This document shows, one piece after another, positions 9,921-20,914 of a stretch of DNA of 64,000 nt. The DNA is taken from assembly GCA_002778195.1 (NCBI GenBank), contig PCDI01000003.1, positions 2,811,913 to 2,875,912 on the forward strand. Reading direction: 5' to 3'. Source of the stretch: Raffaelea ambrosiae (Eukaryota; Ascomycota; Sordariomycetes; Ophiostomatales; Ophiostomataceae). Both the position numbers and the translations under genes were made by a program. Positions within the stretch are counted from its first letter, which is position 1. Each line of letters begins with the position of its first letter. Under the pieces are notes generated by a model. That model saw only the letters and a list, made by a program, of their open reading frames with translations, did no database searches and was not told the DNA's origin.

Positions 9921-11090
9921 ATGGATCCACGACTACCCTACGGGTCCAAGCACCAAAACGACATGCACGGGGCGACCCGGGATTCTGCCGATGCCACGGG
10001 AGGGAACACTACGTCGCTACATGATGCACCGCCGCCGCCATACGAGTCTTTGCCAGGACCAGGCGAGAAGAACGAAGAGAAAGGGGGCCAGGGGCAAAAC
10101 AAGCAGCATGCAGAGACTCGGGCCATGCAGCACCTGGTACAATCCCTTGGCGACATTGATTCCGAGGTAGAGGCATATTCGGTGGCTTATTGGTCGGCCG
10201 AGGACCAGGGAAAGAAAGACCCGGCTAGAATATGGAGTTTGCAGCAGGCCGCGGCCAGGGCGATTGACGAGGCCGCGGCAAGGATAGTGGGCGAAGCTGA
10301 GAAGTACAAGGACATCGGTTCTTCGAGAACCTTCTGGCATTGGGCAGCCGAGGCCGTGGGGATATTCAGACTGGCCAACAATGCATGCGGCGAGACGCTC
10401 CATGCGGTGGCCTCTGGCAACGTCGTCCGCAGCTACGCCCTCAACGGGGTGACCGTGCTGGCCTTCCGTCTGGCACGGAATGCGCACAATCTGGCAAAAG
10501 ACCACACGAAACACGTGGATCCGAACAAGATCACCCTGGAGCATCTGCAGGCGGCTGCCGACTGTTCGGGGGCACTGGAGAGGGTGCGTATGATGGGCCG
10601 CTATGCCATGGACGAGACAAGATGCTATGCGGCCGCCTTGAGCCACAGCATCTCACAGGCCAGCCTCCAAGGAAACGCGACGGCAGACTACAGCGCGCGT
10701 TACCGGCCGAACCCAATGCAAGTCACAGTGGCCATGTCGCTCATCAGCAGCCTTTCTGCCAAGGTCCATGCCGTTGTCCAGGACCCGACGGAGACTTCGT
10801 CCGTAGCAGCGCGGCTGACCAAGAGGAAGACCGGCGACAGGGAGAGGGTGTTGGCGCTTGCTGTTGCTGTGACCGATGCGCCTGTCGAGACGTTCTGTGC
10901 CTATTCGGACAAAATCCCGCCCTCGGTGAGACCGAGCATTAGACCGGATGTGAACGCATCCCATTTGTCTGTCTCGGCATCGTTGACGCGGGAACTCGGC
11001 CAGGCTGATTGCTACCTTTGGGACGGAACTCCCTTGGCTAAGAAGGTCATGGATGCCCTGTATGAGGCCCTGGAGGCATATGGTCTGTAA
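9921..11090 (+). CDS. Hypothetical protein with N-terminal PPxY motif (389 aa)
   Basis: I do not recognise the family. The start at 9921 is preferred because CACAACGATGG fits the fungal start context and lies about 80 nt after a TATA-like box; an in-frame non-ATG extension exists upstream. The first 80 residues are hydrophilic and disordered-looking, including DAPPPPYESLPGP, a PPxY motif of the kind bound by WW domains (for example Rsp5/NEDD4 ligases). The remainder is alanine-rich and helical, with amphipathic stretches such as RAIDEAAARIVGEAEKYKD and SYALNGVTVLAFRLARNAHNLAKD, and no clear membrane segment. No introns. Possibly an adaptor or membrane-associated helical-bundle protein; function unknown. 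Confidence 0.75.
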   Translation: MDPRLPYGSKHQNDMHGATRDSADATGGNTTSLHDAPPPPYESLPGPGEKNEEKGGQGQNKQHAETRAMQHLVQSLGDIDSEVEAYSVAYWSAEDQGKKDPARIWSLQQAAARAIDEAAARIVGEAEKYKDIGSSRTFWHWAAEAVGIFRLANNACGETLHAVASGNVVRSYALNGVTVLAFRLARNAHNLAKDHTKHVDPNKITLEHLQAAADCSGALERVRMMGRYAMDETRCYAAALSHSISQASLQGNATADYSARYRPNPMQVTVAMSLISSLSAKVHAVVQDPTETSSVAARLTKRKTGDRERVLALAVAVTDAPVETFCAYSDKIPPSVRPSIRPDVNASHLSVSASLTRELGQADCYLWDGTPLAKKVMDALYEALEAYGL

Positions 11091-11875
11091 TTAGTGGTTT
11101 CGATAACATCTGGGTTTCGTTAAAAACAAAAACAAAAGAAAAAAAACGCACAAAAAACAGAGGCACTCAAGAAAACAAGCTGTAAATTGAAATTTGTCCC
11201 TCAAAAGTTCCCTTCACGTATGCGATCATTCTCATCCCCGTGCTGTCTTGGCGAGAGCGCCGATTCCGCATTTGCTTTTATGCTTAACTTGTGAAGGTCT
11301 TTGTGCCAATGGGGTTGTACACCGTAGTACGCAGAAACTCTGTCAGCTTTCACACGAATCTAACGGAAAGACACATCCGGTGGTCCTGCGCGTACGACGG
11401 TATTTCACTACCTCTTCCACTTTTTTTTTTTTTCCATCTTATTTTGGCGTCATCGTCGTCTCCAGTTTCCAAGAACAGCCAAGAAAAAAAATGCACCATG
11501 GCGATCTTGACCCGATCTATCGTCAGTGCTACCTGGCGAAAGGGGGGAATAGCGGGTCGTGCAAGTACGAGTACGATCTCTCGGCTCTTTCTAGACAAAT
11601 CTGCGACAGACCTTTCTTTCTCTGGCTTTGATGCTGACGAGCGACATCTACATCTTACCGGGTCACTTGCTCCGGAAAGCTGGGGAACCCGAAACGGCCA
11701 ATCTCAACCAACTGTTTATTCACCAACTGTCTTGGCTAGTCTCCCCCGGTTCCTTGGCAGGACCACCGTTTTATTCTAGCCGGCCCGCAACCTTTCGGCT
11801 CGCGCCCTTCCCCCCCCCCCCAAAAAAACAAAACCCAAACCACTCCCACTGGTTCACACTACCCTTTACCGATCA
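11091..11875. other. Intergenic region between convergent genes
   Basis: 785 bp where two genes end. There are short homopolymers (a T run near 11430, a C10-A7 run near 11809-11827). Open frames here are short, unconserved in appearance and shifted across these runs; I see no supportable gene. Confidence 0.4.
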
Positions 11876-13581
11876 TCATTGCCGTCGCCCCGTCCAGGGC
11901 CTGTGCGCCACAAAGTCTTCAGACTCTCTGGGACCCTCGTGGACGGTGAAGACCTGTGTCTTGACGATAAATGTCTCGTCCGTCTCCTCCTCGGAGCTGC
12001 GGTCCCCGGTCACCGTCCCCTGGTGGTCCAGCACGGTGTGGTCCAGGACGCTGTCGCCCTGCACGCGCAGCGCCTTGCTGCGGCTGCTGTTGTTTTTGCT
12101 CTGGCTGCCGCCGGCGCTGCGCTGGCCGCCGAGCGCCCACGGGCGGCTGCCGCCGACGGTCGCCTGGTCTTCCAGCTGGTACGAGGGCGTGAAGTGGTGG
12201 TTTTTGTTCTTGTTGCCTCCGTTGTGGTACCCGGACGGGTCGTTGGTCGAGCTCCTGGTCGTGCCGAGAAGGAGGAAGCCCAGCTTGACCAGCAGCGGCC
12301 GCAGTCCTGTCAGCGACCCGGCCACCATGCCGAGGTTGTACTCGATGGCCATCCAGTAGAGCGACGCAGCGCTGGCGACTGTCGGATGTGAGTGAGAGGC
12401 CGGCCAAGAGACAGAAAGGGAAAGAATGCAAGAGAAGTGGCCCTACACGTCACATCGGTGGACCCCGACTTGTAAAACTGGATGCTCTTGAAGCGCACGG
12501 CCGGGGCAATGCAGGCAACGATGCCGCTGCTAAAGACAAACGCCAGTGCGGTGCTCTTGGCCGAGCTCATGTGCAGCCTGAACAGGGCCGGCAGGGGCAG
12601 CACAAGCAGGAGGATGTCGCAGAAGAAGAGCATCACGGCCTGGTACATAAAGATGCCGTACGACACGCTGGTGGGGAAGCAGTGGCTGGCACGGTCGGGG
12701 GCCATCAAAAACTCAAGCTCGTAGGCGTACTTGGGCGGGTTGCACTGGAAAGCGGCGACGAACGACCCGGAGACGGTGAAGAGGGCGAGGAAGATGAGCA
12801 GACCCATGGTGATGTGCTGGATGTAGGCTGGGCAAAGAGGGCGTGATCGTTGTCAGTACCAGAGATGCCAAGATGTCAGATCATCGGCTCTCTGTGCTCC
12901 TTTGTGGGCACTCACCTATGGGAAACACGCGGCGGAGGAAGAAGATGATGCTCGACTTGACGGCAAACGAGATGAACAGATACATGCAGATGCACACATA
13001 GTAGAGCTGGGGGCCGGTTAGCCGAGACACGAGAGAAGGGCATCGATCTCGCCAACGTGCACGGGATCCCGAGTCAAGCCAGACGTACCATGTACCAGCG
13101 CTTCAGGTCTGCCGTCGAGACGTGCTCGACATGCTTGCCGGCACCCGAGCGGACCACGGCGATGCCGATGCCGTTGAAAGACGTAGTGACCAGCTGGCGG
13201 CGGAGGGGTTTTCCGAGGTTAGCCTATCGCTCTCTGCCTTGCACACCACGCCGTCCATCTGCATAGCCGTCGTATACGTCGCTTACCAGACCAAACAGAC
13301 ACGCCCAGTCGTCGATGCCAAACGTGCGGATCACGAACCTGCGCACATACAGCTGCAAGTGAAGAGGACTCTGGTTAGCTTCTCGCCCTCGCGTGGATGC
13401 GTATCTTCTCCCAGCCACAAGGCCGTCCGGACCACAGCCTTGGGGAGGATCAGGTGGCGCGACATACCCGGCAGCCGCACACAACAATGGCCAATGCTCC
13501 CGTGCCGATAATTGTGCCATAGGAGACAGCAATCTGGTACTTCTCGTCGGCGTCGAGCGTGAATGTCGTTGTGTCTGCCAT
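11876..13581 (-). CDS. Fungal rhodopsin-fold integral membrane protein (419 aa, 6 exons)
   Basis: Seven-helix plasma-membrane protein of the large fungal rhodopsin-domain family (related to the Pth11 group, without an N-terminal CFEM domain). Introns at 13353-13467, 13194-13286, 13007-13088, 12828-12915 and 12379-12446 give a closed frame. Diagnostic pieces: RTFGIDDWACLFGL at the helix 2 loop, STADLKRWYM-LYYVCICMYLFISFAVKSSIIFFLRRVFP in helix 3, FQCNPP and HCFPT loop cysteines, and a last helix YWMAIEYNLGMVAGSLTGLRPLL. The roughly 130-residue C-terminal tail is cytosolic, Ser/Asn-rich and ends in an acidic stretch. Family members are thought to be orphan receptors or membrane sensors; ligand unknown. 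A TATATATA run lies at 13655-13664, about 75 nt upstream. Confidence 0.88.
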
Positions 13582-14546
13582 GGTTGAGCGTGAGACGTGC
13601 AGCCAAAACCCACTTACGTCCTCTCGGCCAAGCCGACCACGGGCATTGGATTTGTTATATATATGCGCGCGCTATTGTTTCGTCTATACTCTTCGCCCTC
13701 TTTATTTTTTGCTGGTTTCTGTCCTCCACCCGTTCTCTGCACGTTGCATTTTCTTCAACAAAAAGTTTGCTTCCCCAAGTGGGAAACTACCCGTTGATCA
13801 GTCGAGCCCGGGGGGGTCTGCGCCAGCCTCTGCCGAAGAGGAAAAGATTCGCAGGGGCGCACTGCCGATACCAGGGGGTGGTCCAATCCTGTCAGACTAC
13901 CTCGTAGCACAGTCGGAGTATGGCATGATTTGATACGAGTGCAGTTCAGAGCAAACCCTTGTGAAGCAAGTGTAAGTACAACCGTAGCCTAGACGCCGTC
14001 TCTGCCGGTAGTCTAGCATGAACGACGAGGGGGTTAGTTTGGGCCAACAGGAAGTCCGGTAAGCCCTGTCTGGTCCGGGTCTCCCAGGCGGGTCCATGCG
14101 ACTCTGCTGGCAGACGCTAGCGCACCGGTCAGCAGACGACAGGGGTGCCGCAACGGTTCTGGGCTACCCAGAACAGGGACAGACTTGGACAAGCCCTTGG
14201 CTGCGACAAGCGCCACCGATCGTCCTGTCGGCCGTTGTCTTTTTCTGCTCTAGTGTTTTTACACCTTCGTACTCGCACTTCTCTTCATAAATACGATCAT
14301 TCATGCTCACCTGGCCGGCGCCATTGCAGATACACAATATGCGCCCACTTGCAGGACATGACAAGACAGAATGCTACGTGGCACAATGTAAATAGAAAAT
14401 ACGACGGCTGTTTCACCAGAGTCTTGGGCAGCCACCCTCTGCGCAGGACATAGTTATCTCTTTCTTTGGCTCCCCTCGCGACTTCTTCCTATCTCCCCTT
14501 ATTTTCGCCCGTCTTTGTCTTTCTCGTCAGCACCAGTAGGTACAGA
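13582..14546. promoter_or_regulatory. Divergent promoter of rhodopsin-fold gene and FAD monooxygenase
   Basis: 965 bp between two start codons pointing outward, GC-mixed, with a TATATATA tract at 13655-13664 and a GGGGGG run near 13810. Short open frames do not resemble proteins. No other feature seen. Confidence 0.45.
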
Positions 14547-16113
14547 ATGGCGGATGCCCCGAAAACCACACCCCCGTTCAAGGTGATCATTGCTGGCGGC
14601 AGCCTGGTCGGTCTCACCATCGCGCTCTCTCTCGAGCGTGCCGGCATCGACTATGTCCTGCTGGAAAAGGGCGACATCGCCCCGAACCTGGGCGCCTCCA
14701 TCTCCATCCACCCGCATGTGCAGCGAGTGATGGAGCAGCTGGGCGTCTGGCCCGAGATCCAGGCCGGCGTCGTTCCCCTGGAGCATCGCCAGCACTTTGG
14801 CGAAGACGGCCGCATGTTTGAGAACTCGGACATATTGCAAGAGATTTCCAAGCTGTAAGGGTCTCCGTTTTACTTTTTTTTTTTTTTTTTTTTTTTTGGC
14901 CTCAGCCGTCTTCTTTTCGTGTATACCAAGCGCCAGACGGCAGCAGCCCCCCCCCAAACCCCCCTCCCCCCCCAGTTCGCAGAACCGCTGGACCGTGTTC
15001 ATGGAGCGCAAGTTCTGGCTGAGCTGCCTCTACAACCAGATCCAGGACAAGTCCAAGGTGCGCAGCCACTGCGGCGTGGCCTCGTTTGTCGAGACGGCGG
15101 ACGGCTCAGCCGTCGAGGTCACGACGGACGGCGGCGAGACCATCTGCGGCGACCTCCTCGTCGGCGCCGACGGCATCCACAGCACCGTCCGGACGCAGCT
15201 GGCCGACCAGCTGGCCGCCAAGGGGAAGGACGACGCCAGAGTCGAGCAGATGCGCCACGGCTTCGTGGCCACGTACCACTGCATCTTTGCCACGTCGCGG
15301 AATGCTCGCACCACCCCCACGGACGGAAAACAAGACGGTGAATCCACCCAGGCGGAAACGAAGACGACGACGCCGACAACGGCGGCGACAGCCACACCCT
15401 TCCTCCCCGAGGGCATGGTCCACAATGTCTACTACCGCGGCTTCTCGGGCGTGGCCGCCGCCGGCGTCCCCGGACTCGTCTTCTGGTTCCTCTTTGTCAA
15501 GAGCGACCAGGTCACCCGCACGCCCGACTCGCCGCGCTACACCGAGGCGCAGACGCTGGCCACGATGGAGAAATACGGCCACCATACCCTGGGACCTGAC
15601 TACACCTTCCAGGACCTCTGGGACAGCCGCGTCAAGGCGGCCATGCTGCCGCTAGAGGAGGGCGTGCTCGTCCCGTCGTGGCGGTCGGACGCCGGGCGGG
15701 TCGTGCTGGTCGGCGACGCCGTGCACAAGACGACGGTGAACCCGGGCCTGGGCGGCCAGGTCGCCGTGGAGGGCGCGGTGCACCTCGTCAACGAGATTGT
15801 GCCGCTGGTGCGGCGGTGTGCCGCCGACAAGGACAAGGACACGGACGGGCGCAAACCGACCACGGACGAGCTGGCCGCCGCGCTGGATGCGTACGAGACC
15901 AAGCAGCGGCCGCACGCGAATCTCATTGTCTCGGCGTCCGGGTGGATTACCCGCTACGAGGCCATGGACACGTGGTGGCTGCGGCTGCTGCAGCGGGTGT
16001 CGCCGTGGATCAGCGACAGCATCAAGGCGCGCGGGTTTGCCGGCTACATCCGGGAGGGGCCCTGGCTGACTTTTCTGCCCAACCCCGACGAGAAGAGCGA
16101 GAGCAGCAATTGA
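14547..16113 (+). CDS. FAD-dependent monooxygenase (481 aa)
   Basis: Class A flavoprotein hydroxylase/epoxidase of the UbiH/salicylate hydroxylase superfamily, closest in layout to the fungal PaxM-like group. The N-terminal dinucleotide fold is VIIAGGSLVGLTIALSLERAG; the second FAD motif is GDLLVGADGIHSTVR and the third GRVVLVGDAVHKTTVNPGLGG. A single 121-bp intron (14855-14975) contains a run of about 20 T and several C runs. About 30 residues (TTPTDGKQ...TATATP) form a low-complexity Thr/Ala insert at the substrate-domain edge. The C-terminal segment has two moderately hydrophobic stretches (WWLRLLQRVSPWI, FAGYI), so membrane association is possible. The regulator downstream is tail-to-tail with it; no biosynthetic backbone gene is nearby, so catabolic hydroxylation is as likely as biosynthesis. 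Confidence 0.85.
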
Positions 16114-16343
16114 GAGTGGCGTGAACTGTATCGCGAAGAATCTATGTGGGCAGAAGAGTGTGTTAGAGTATACGATCAGAGAGCGATGTGAAGTGCGGTT
16201 TTCGATAGATGCCGATGTAGAGAAAGTGAGGATGTAAACATGAGCATTGTTCTATTGTATATGGTGTTTTGACGCTGTGACTATCCGGCATTGCCCCCGG
16301 TTCGGTCTTTGCAGAGTGTCTGTCTCGCAGAGTGTTTGTCTGC

Positions 16344-18389
16344 TCACTGGCTGTTCAGCCCCCCTGCAGGCCGACGTTCTTGCTCCTGGCTCTGCCAGGA
16401 CGGCCACCTCGGCGCGTTGAGCATGGAAAAGGGCGTGTAAGGACCCATTGCGGCGGCGTCGGACAACGTTGCCAGTTCGGGGAAATCAAACAGCCTGCTG
16501 GTGGAATAAAACAAGTCTTGCATGGCATCCGCGGCCGGTGCGCTCCTCGGCTCGACTGTCGGAGCCACCGCGGTCTCGCTGCTCGACGGACTCGTGGGCC
16601 TCGACGGCGTGGACAGCACGGCGTAATCAACGCTCCTCCACAGCGCGTCGATGTTCTGCTGTCCCGGGTTTTTGGACGTCCAGCTCTCGGTCCAATCGCG
16701 GCGGAACCGGTCCAGGCGGCCGACCATCAGCGCGGCATGGCCCCAGTAGCAGGCCAGCTCCTGTAGAATGTCGACGGCCAGGGCATAGAGCCGCTGGCCC
16801 TCGAGGCGCACCGTTTCGTCGTCGTCCTGCATCGCCATGACGTGGATGGTGCCGGCGACCATGATGCAATAGCCATACAGGCTGGGCAGCACCGCGACGT
16901 GGCGATTTTGGTGGCGCCGGACAGCCCGCAGCTCGGTCAGCGTGGCGGCATGGCGGCGGCACGTCTCCCACGCGTTGCGCAGAAACCGCGCCGGGGCGCG
17001 TTGCCGCAGGGCCGCCAGGCGCTGCTGCAGGAAGAAGGGGTGGTGCAGCAGGCAGTGCGCCAGGTGAAAGAGGCCCCGCGCGTAGATGAAACTGCCCGCC
17101 AGGCACTGCTCGGCGGTGCTGCTGACGGGGGACACAATGTCGCAGCCGAAGCGCGTCCGCAGCACGTCGGCCACGGGCTCCCCCATGCCGCAGTGCAGCT
17201 CCAGCTGCAGAAGCGTCGCCGAAATGGCCGTGTAGCTGCTGGTGGGCAGCCAGGGGGCGCCGTCGCGCGCGTAGTGGCTTTCCTGAAGGACGTAGGCGGC
17301 CACGCGGCTGATGGTGCTCGACAGGATGACGACCAGGGCCAGCGGCGAGCAGCGGAGGCAGGCCGACGTGTCGATGGAATCGCCGGTGAACACGTCGAGA
17401 CAGGGCACCGTGTTCCCCCCCTCGTCGTCGTCGCCGTCCTGGAACGCCGACTCGGCGCACGGGAGCCGCAGGCGACACTGCACGTCCGGCAGCGCCGGAA
17501 AGCGCTCGCGGGCGAGTGTGCTGAGCTTGTCGAGCATGTAGAGCGACCAAAAGGTGCGACGGCGCTCTTCGCGGACCGTGGCCGGCAACGTCTGGTCGGG
17601 CTCGAGCTGCAGGCGGGCATACAGGGCCAGACGTATGGCCAGCCCGAGCTTGATGTGCGCCGACGAGCATTGGCCGGCTGGGTGCAGGACACAGACGAGC
17701 ATGGTGACAGTCTGGCCAATCTGGACGACGTCGTCGGTATTGCCGGGCTCCCAGGGGAACTGTCTGAGCAGGTGGTCCCAGGACAGCTTCGCGTAGTGAA
17801 GCGTGTTGTTCTGGGAGGCATCCAGCTGCGGAACGTCCGGCAGCGTCGTGTACTGACGGGCCACGGCCATCAGCGCCCACGTCTGATGCGTCGGCAGGGC
17901 TCCGGTCACCAGGCGGTGGCGCAGGGTAGTTTCGTGGAACAGCGAACACGGCTGGTTGTGACTGTATCGGTAGTAGACATCGACAGCGTCCAAGACGATG
18001 TGCAGTGGTGGGGAAAGTGGCGATGCGCTGGAGAATCCAGCCAGGGGCTCGACAGGGCCCATGGGCGGCGGGACCGCCGGGGACAACTGCTGCTCCTCTT
18101 GCTTTGCGGCCAGCAATCTCTCCAGTCTGCCCACTTGACTGGCCATTCTCGACAGCTGGTCCTCCAAGCTGTTGAACCGCTCATGAAAGGTGGCATTCTG
18201 CTGCTCGACGGCCCTGTTCCGGAGCGATGCACGGTTCCGGCGGCCGTCTGCCGTATAGACACACGTCTGTGATAGACGGCGACAGAAGTGGCAGGCCGGT
18301 CGCTCGCCGCCACAGCGGACCTTTTTGCGTCTGCAGTTGAGGCATGCCAGACGAATGCGTTTGCGCGCCGCCTCGTCTGAGTCGGACAT
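16344..18389 (-). CDS. Zn2Cys6 transcription factor (681 aa, intronless)
   Basis: Complete single-exon regulator. The zinc cluster CLNCRRKKVRCGGERPACHF continues into CRRLSQTC, with the basic region just before (ARKRIRLA). A coiled coil follows (about residues 70-100, SLEDQLSRMASQVGRLERLLAAKQ). The middle homology domain is marked by SLYMLDKLSTLARERFPALPD and PCSLFHETTLRHRL. The segment between shows the helical, Leu/Ala-rich character of PF04082 proteins. Its C-terminus carries a Ser/Thr/Pro-rich stretch (STPSRPTSPSSSETAV) typical of activation domains. It diverges from the acyl-CoA dehydrogenase and converges with the monooxygenase, so either could be a target. Confidence 0.88.
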   Translation of the reverse strand: MSDSDEAARKRIRLACLNCRRKKVRCGGERPACHFCRRLSQTCVYTADGRRNRASLRNRAVEQQNATFHERFNSLEDQLSRMASQVGRLERLLAAKQEEQQLSPAVPPPMGPVEPLAGFSSASPLSPPLHIVLDAVDVYYRYSHNQPCSLFHETTLRHRLVTGALPTHQTWALMAVARQYTTLPDVPQLDASQNNTLHYAKLSWDHLLRQFPWEPGNTDDVVQIGQTVTMLVCVLHPAGQCSSAHIKLGLAIRLALYARLQLEPDQTLPATVREERRRTFWSLYMLDKLSTLARERFPALPDVQCRLRLPCAESAFQDGDDDEGGNTVPCLDVFTGDSIDTSACLRCSPLALVVILSSTISRVAAYVLQESHYARDGAPWLPTSSYTAISATLLQLELHCGMGEPVADVLRTRFGCDIVSPVSSTAEQCLAGSFIYARGLFHLAHCLLHHPFFLQQRLAALRQRAPARFLRNAWETCRRHAATLTELRAVRRHQNRHVAVLPSLYGYCIMVAGTIHVMAMQDDDETVRLEGQRLYALAVDILQELACYWGHAALMVGRLDRFRRDWTESWTSKNPGQQNIDALWRSVDYAVLSTPSRPTSPSSSETAVAPTVEPRSAPAADAMQDLFYSTSRLFDFPELATLSDAAAMGPYTPFSMLNAPRWPSWQSQEQERRPAGGLNSQ

Positions 18390-19123
18390 GGCGTTGTCGT
18401 AGCTGCTTTGTTTGGCGCAGTCTGGGTGGATTGTACTATCTCGTCAATTGCACGGCAGAACCCCAACGGCCAGTGGAATGGAATGAGAAGGGTCTGTTGT
18501 TAGTCCACTCCCCACAAATTCGATCGGCGGAAGGAAGATCTGGGGGAGCAAGGCGTGGCATCCATATGGAGTTAAGGGCCACGGCAATTGGAGTGCCGTG
18601 TATCCGTGTCGGGTGGACTGGACGGGTGGCCAATGCAAGGGGCGTCAGACTCAGCGACAAGAAGCTACGGACCCTATGCGTGGAGTTTACGGAGAGAAGA
18701 AAGGAATAGTAATCATTTTTTTTTTTTTTTTTTTGGCGGCTTGTGAGATTCTGGTCAGATATTTCCCAAATAAAACAATGATATTTAATAATAATGTAAA
18801 ATAGCCCATTGAGTTGGCCTTTTTTTTAGCTGAACCAAGTTTACTATATTTTGCAGGCAATGCCAAACCCCCCAAACCCCATTTCTTAGTCATGTGTTTC
18901 TGGTTCGAATTGGACGTCCCTGTCCGTATCGGGCAACTTTGGAGAACCCGAAGCGCATGCCAACCGCCGAGAGGGGTCGTTGCAAATGAGCCGAGGCTCA
19001 CGTTATTAGGAGTCTTCCCAACTGGCGACAAGGCAGCAAGCTGCTGCTCCTGGGATCCGCTACTATGGTCCCTGACACGCAGCATCGCAACAACTTCACA
19101 ATCGATCCGCCAGTTCCCCAACG
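18390..19123. promoter_or_regulatory. Divergent promoter of Zn2Cys6 regulator and acyl-CoA dehydrogenase
   Basis: 734 bp between outward-facing starts. It has a run of about 18 T near 18717-18734 and an AT-rich stretch to about 18850. No gene or clear operator seen. Confidence 0.4.
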
Positions 19124-20914
19124 ATGGCGTCGTCTGCCCCATTCGCCGACCCCCTGTGGTATTCCCGCGGAAGCAGCCCGTACTACAATGAGAGCCATGT
19201 TCGTCTCCGCACGGAGATGCGCGCCTACTACGAGAAGCACATCATCCCCTTTTGCGAAGAATGGGAGGCGAAGGGCGAGATCCCGAAGCAGGTCTTGGTG
19301 AACTTGGCCAAAGACGGCTATCTGGCCATCAGCATCTTCCCACTGGCAACCGAGTACCTCCAAGGCATTCGTCTGCCTGGCGGCATCCCCATTGACGAGT
19401 GGGACGAGTTCCACGACCTGATCCACATCGACGAGGGCGCGCGCACCGGGTACCTGGGCGTGGGATTCGGGCTGGCTGGTGGAACGGCCATTGGCGGTCC
19501 GCCGATTCTGCGCTTCGGCACGCAGGAGCAGAAAGACAAGTACCTACCGGGGATTTTCGCGGGCCAGACCCGGTTTTGTCTGGGCATCACCGAGCCGGAT
19601 GCCGGGTCTGACGTTGCAGGCATCACGACGACGGCCGAGCGACGAGGCGATGTCTACATTGTGAACGGGGCCAAGAAATGGATCACCAACGGCATATGGG
19701 CAGACTACTGCACCGCGGCGGTTCGCACCGGAGGCCCGGGACAGGACGGTGTCTCTATGCTGATCATCAAGCTGGATAGCCCGGGCGTGACGCGCAAGCG
19801 CATGTACAATTCCGGGGTACACTGCAGTGGTGAGTTAATGCACACGTAGGCAATTAGGAGGTGCTGTAGATGGATGAACTGTTTCTTCTTTTTGTTCCCT
19901 CTTTTCCACTTTTTTCCCTTTTTCCCTTTTTCTTTTTTTTTTTTTTTCTTTTTTTCTTTTTTTCTTTTTTTCTTTTTTTCTTTTTTTCTTTTTTTCTTTT
20001 TTTCTTTTTTTCTTTTTTTCTTTTTTNNNNNNNNNNNNNNNNNNNNNNNNNNNNNNNNNNNTTCTTTTTTTCTTTTTTTCTTTTTTTCTTTTTTTCTTTT
20101 TTTCTTTTTTTCTTTTTTTCTTTTTTTCTTTTTTTCTTTTTTTCTTTTTTTCTTTTCCTTTCTCATCCTCCTCCCATCTTTGTCTTTTACCTTTCCACCA
20201 GTTTTACCATTTAATTTGATTTCTTCCCATTTACTCTCTTAATAATCTTTGCACAACCTTTAACACTGTATTGTAGGCTCTACTTATATCGAATTTGACG
20301 ATGTCCAAGTGCCAGCAGAGAACCTGCTCGGTAAGGAAAACGAAGGCTTCCGGATCATCATGTCGAGTAAGTCGCACTCGTTTGTGGTTGGACTCGTCGC
20401 CCAAGCACTGACACCCCCCTCCCCCCCAGACTTCAACCACGAACGCATATCCCTTGCTGGAACCGCCCTGCGCCTCTCCAGGGTCTGCATCGAGGATGCC
20501 TTCCAGCATGCCACCACCCGCGAGACATTTGGCAAGAAGCTGCTCTCCCACCAGGTGCTGCGGGCCAAGTTCTCCACGGCTGGTCGGTCCATCGATGCTG
20601 CCCATGCATACCTGGAGCAGCTGGTCTACATGATTGGGCAAGCCCGCCGGAAGGGCACGCCGGAGCCCGCTGGCATCGGCGGACTCGTCGCCAACTGCAA
20701 GGTGCTGTGCTGTCAAATCCTGGAGCGCACCAATCGCGAGTGCCAGCAAATTTTGGGCGGGCTGGGCTATTCGATTGGCGGTCGCGGGGGCCGCATTGAG
20801 CAAATCAGCCGGGACCTACGGGTCACTGTGGTGGGCGGTGGCAGCGAGGAGATTCTGACGGATTTTGCCTTGCTGCAGGAGATCAAGGCGCTACGCGGGC
20901 TGGCCAAAATGTAG
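19124..20914 (+). CDS. Acyl-CoA dehydrogenase (426 aa, 3 exons)
   Basis: Flavoenzyme that oxidises acyl-CoA esters to 2-enoyl-CoA. Family marks: FCLGITEPDAGSDVAGITTTAE (FAD/substrate loop), YIVNGAKKWITNG, STYIEFDDVQVPAENLLG, FNHERISLAGTALRLSRVCIEDA, and the C-terminal QILGGLGYSIGGRGGRIEQISRD near the cofactor and catalytic pocket. Length is normal for the mitochondrial/peroxisomal type; no targeting presequence is obvious. The first intron (19830-20276) is 447 bp, several times longer than any other in the window, because it carries a C(T)7 microsatellite with an assembly gap. The second is 20367-20429. Splicing through both restores the frame, so the gene looks functional despite the gap. 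Confidence 0.9.
19937..20153. repeat. (T7C)n microsatellite inside an intron
   Basis: Near-perfect tandem copies of an 8-bp unit, seven T then one C, interrupted by the gap of N. The sense strand is pure pyrimidine. It lies wholly in intron 1 of the acyl-CoA dehydrogenase, so copy number would not change the protein. Confidence 0.95.
20027..20061. other. Assembly gap (35 N)
   Basis: Thirty-five undetermined bases in the middle of the T7C repeat. Repeat units on both sides are in similar register, so the gap probably represents unresolved repeat copies and its true length is unknown. Confidence 0.95.

Noticed and set aside
11194..11779. Overlapping plus-strand frames of 145 and 162 codons
   Set aside because: Neither has a domain or a good start context; they cross homopolymer runs in what looks like 3'-flanking DNA of two convergent genes.
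16842..18272. 476-codon plus-strand and 440-codon minus-strand frames over the Zn2Cys6 gene
   Set aside because: Both overlap the intact 681-residue regulator in other frames and have no motifs.
14547..20914. Secondary-metabolite gene cluster (monooxygenase, regulator, acyl-CoA dehydrogenase)
   Set aside because: No backbone enzyme, prenyltransferase or methyltransferase is present in the window, so a biosynthetic cluster cannot be supported.
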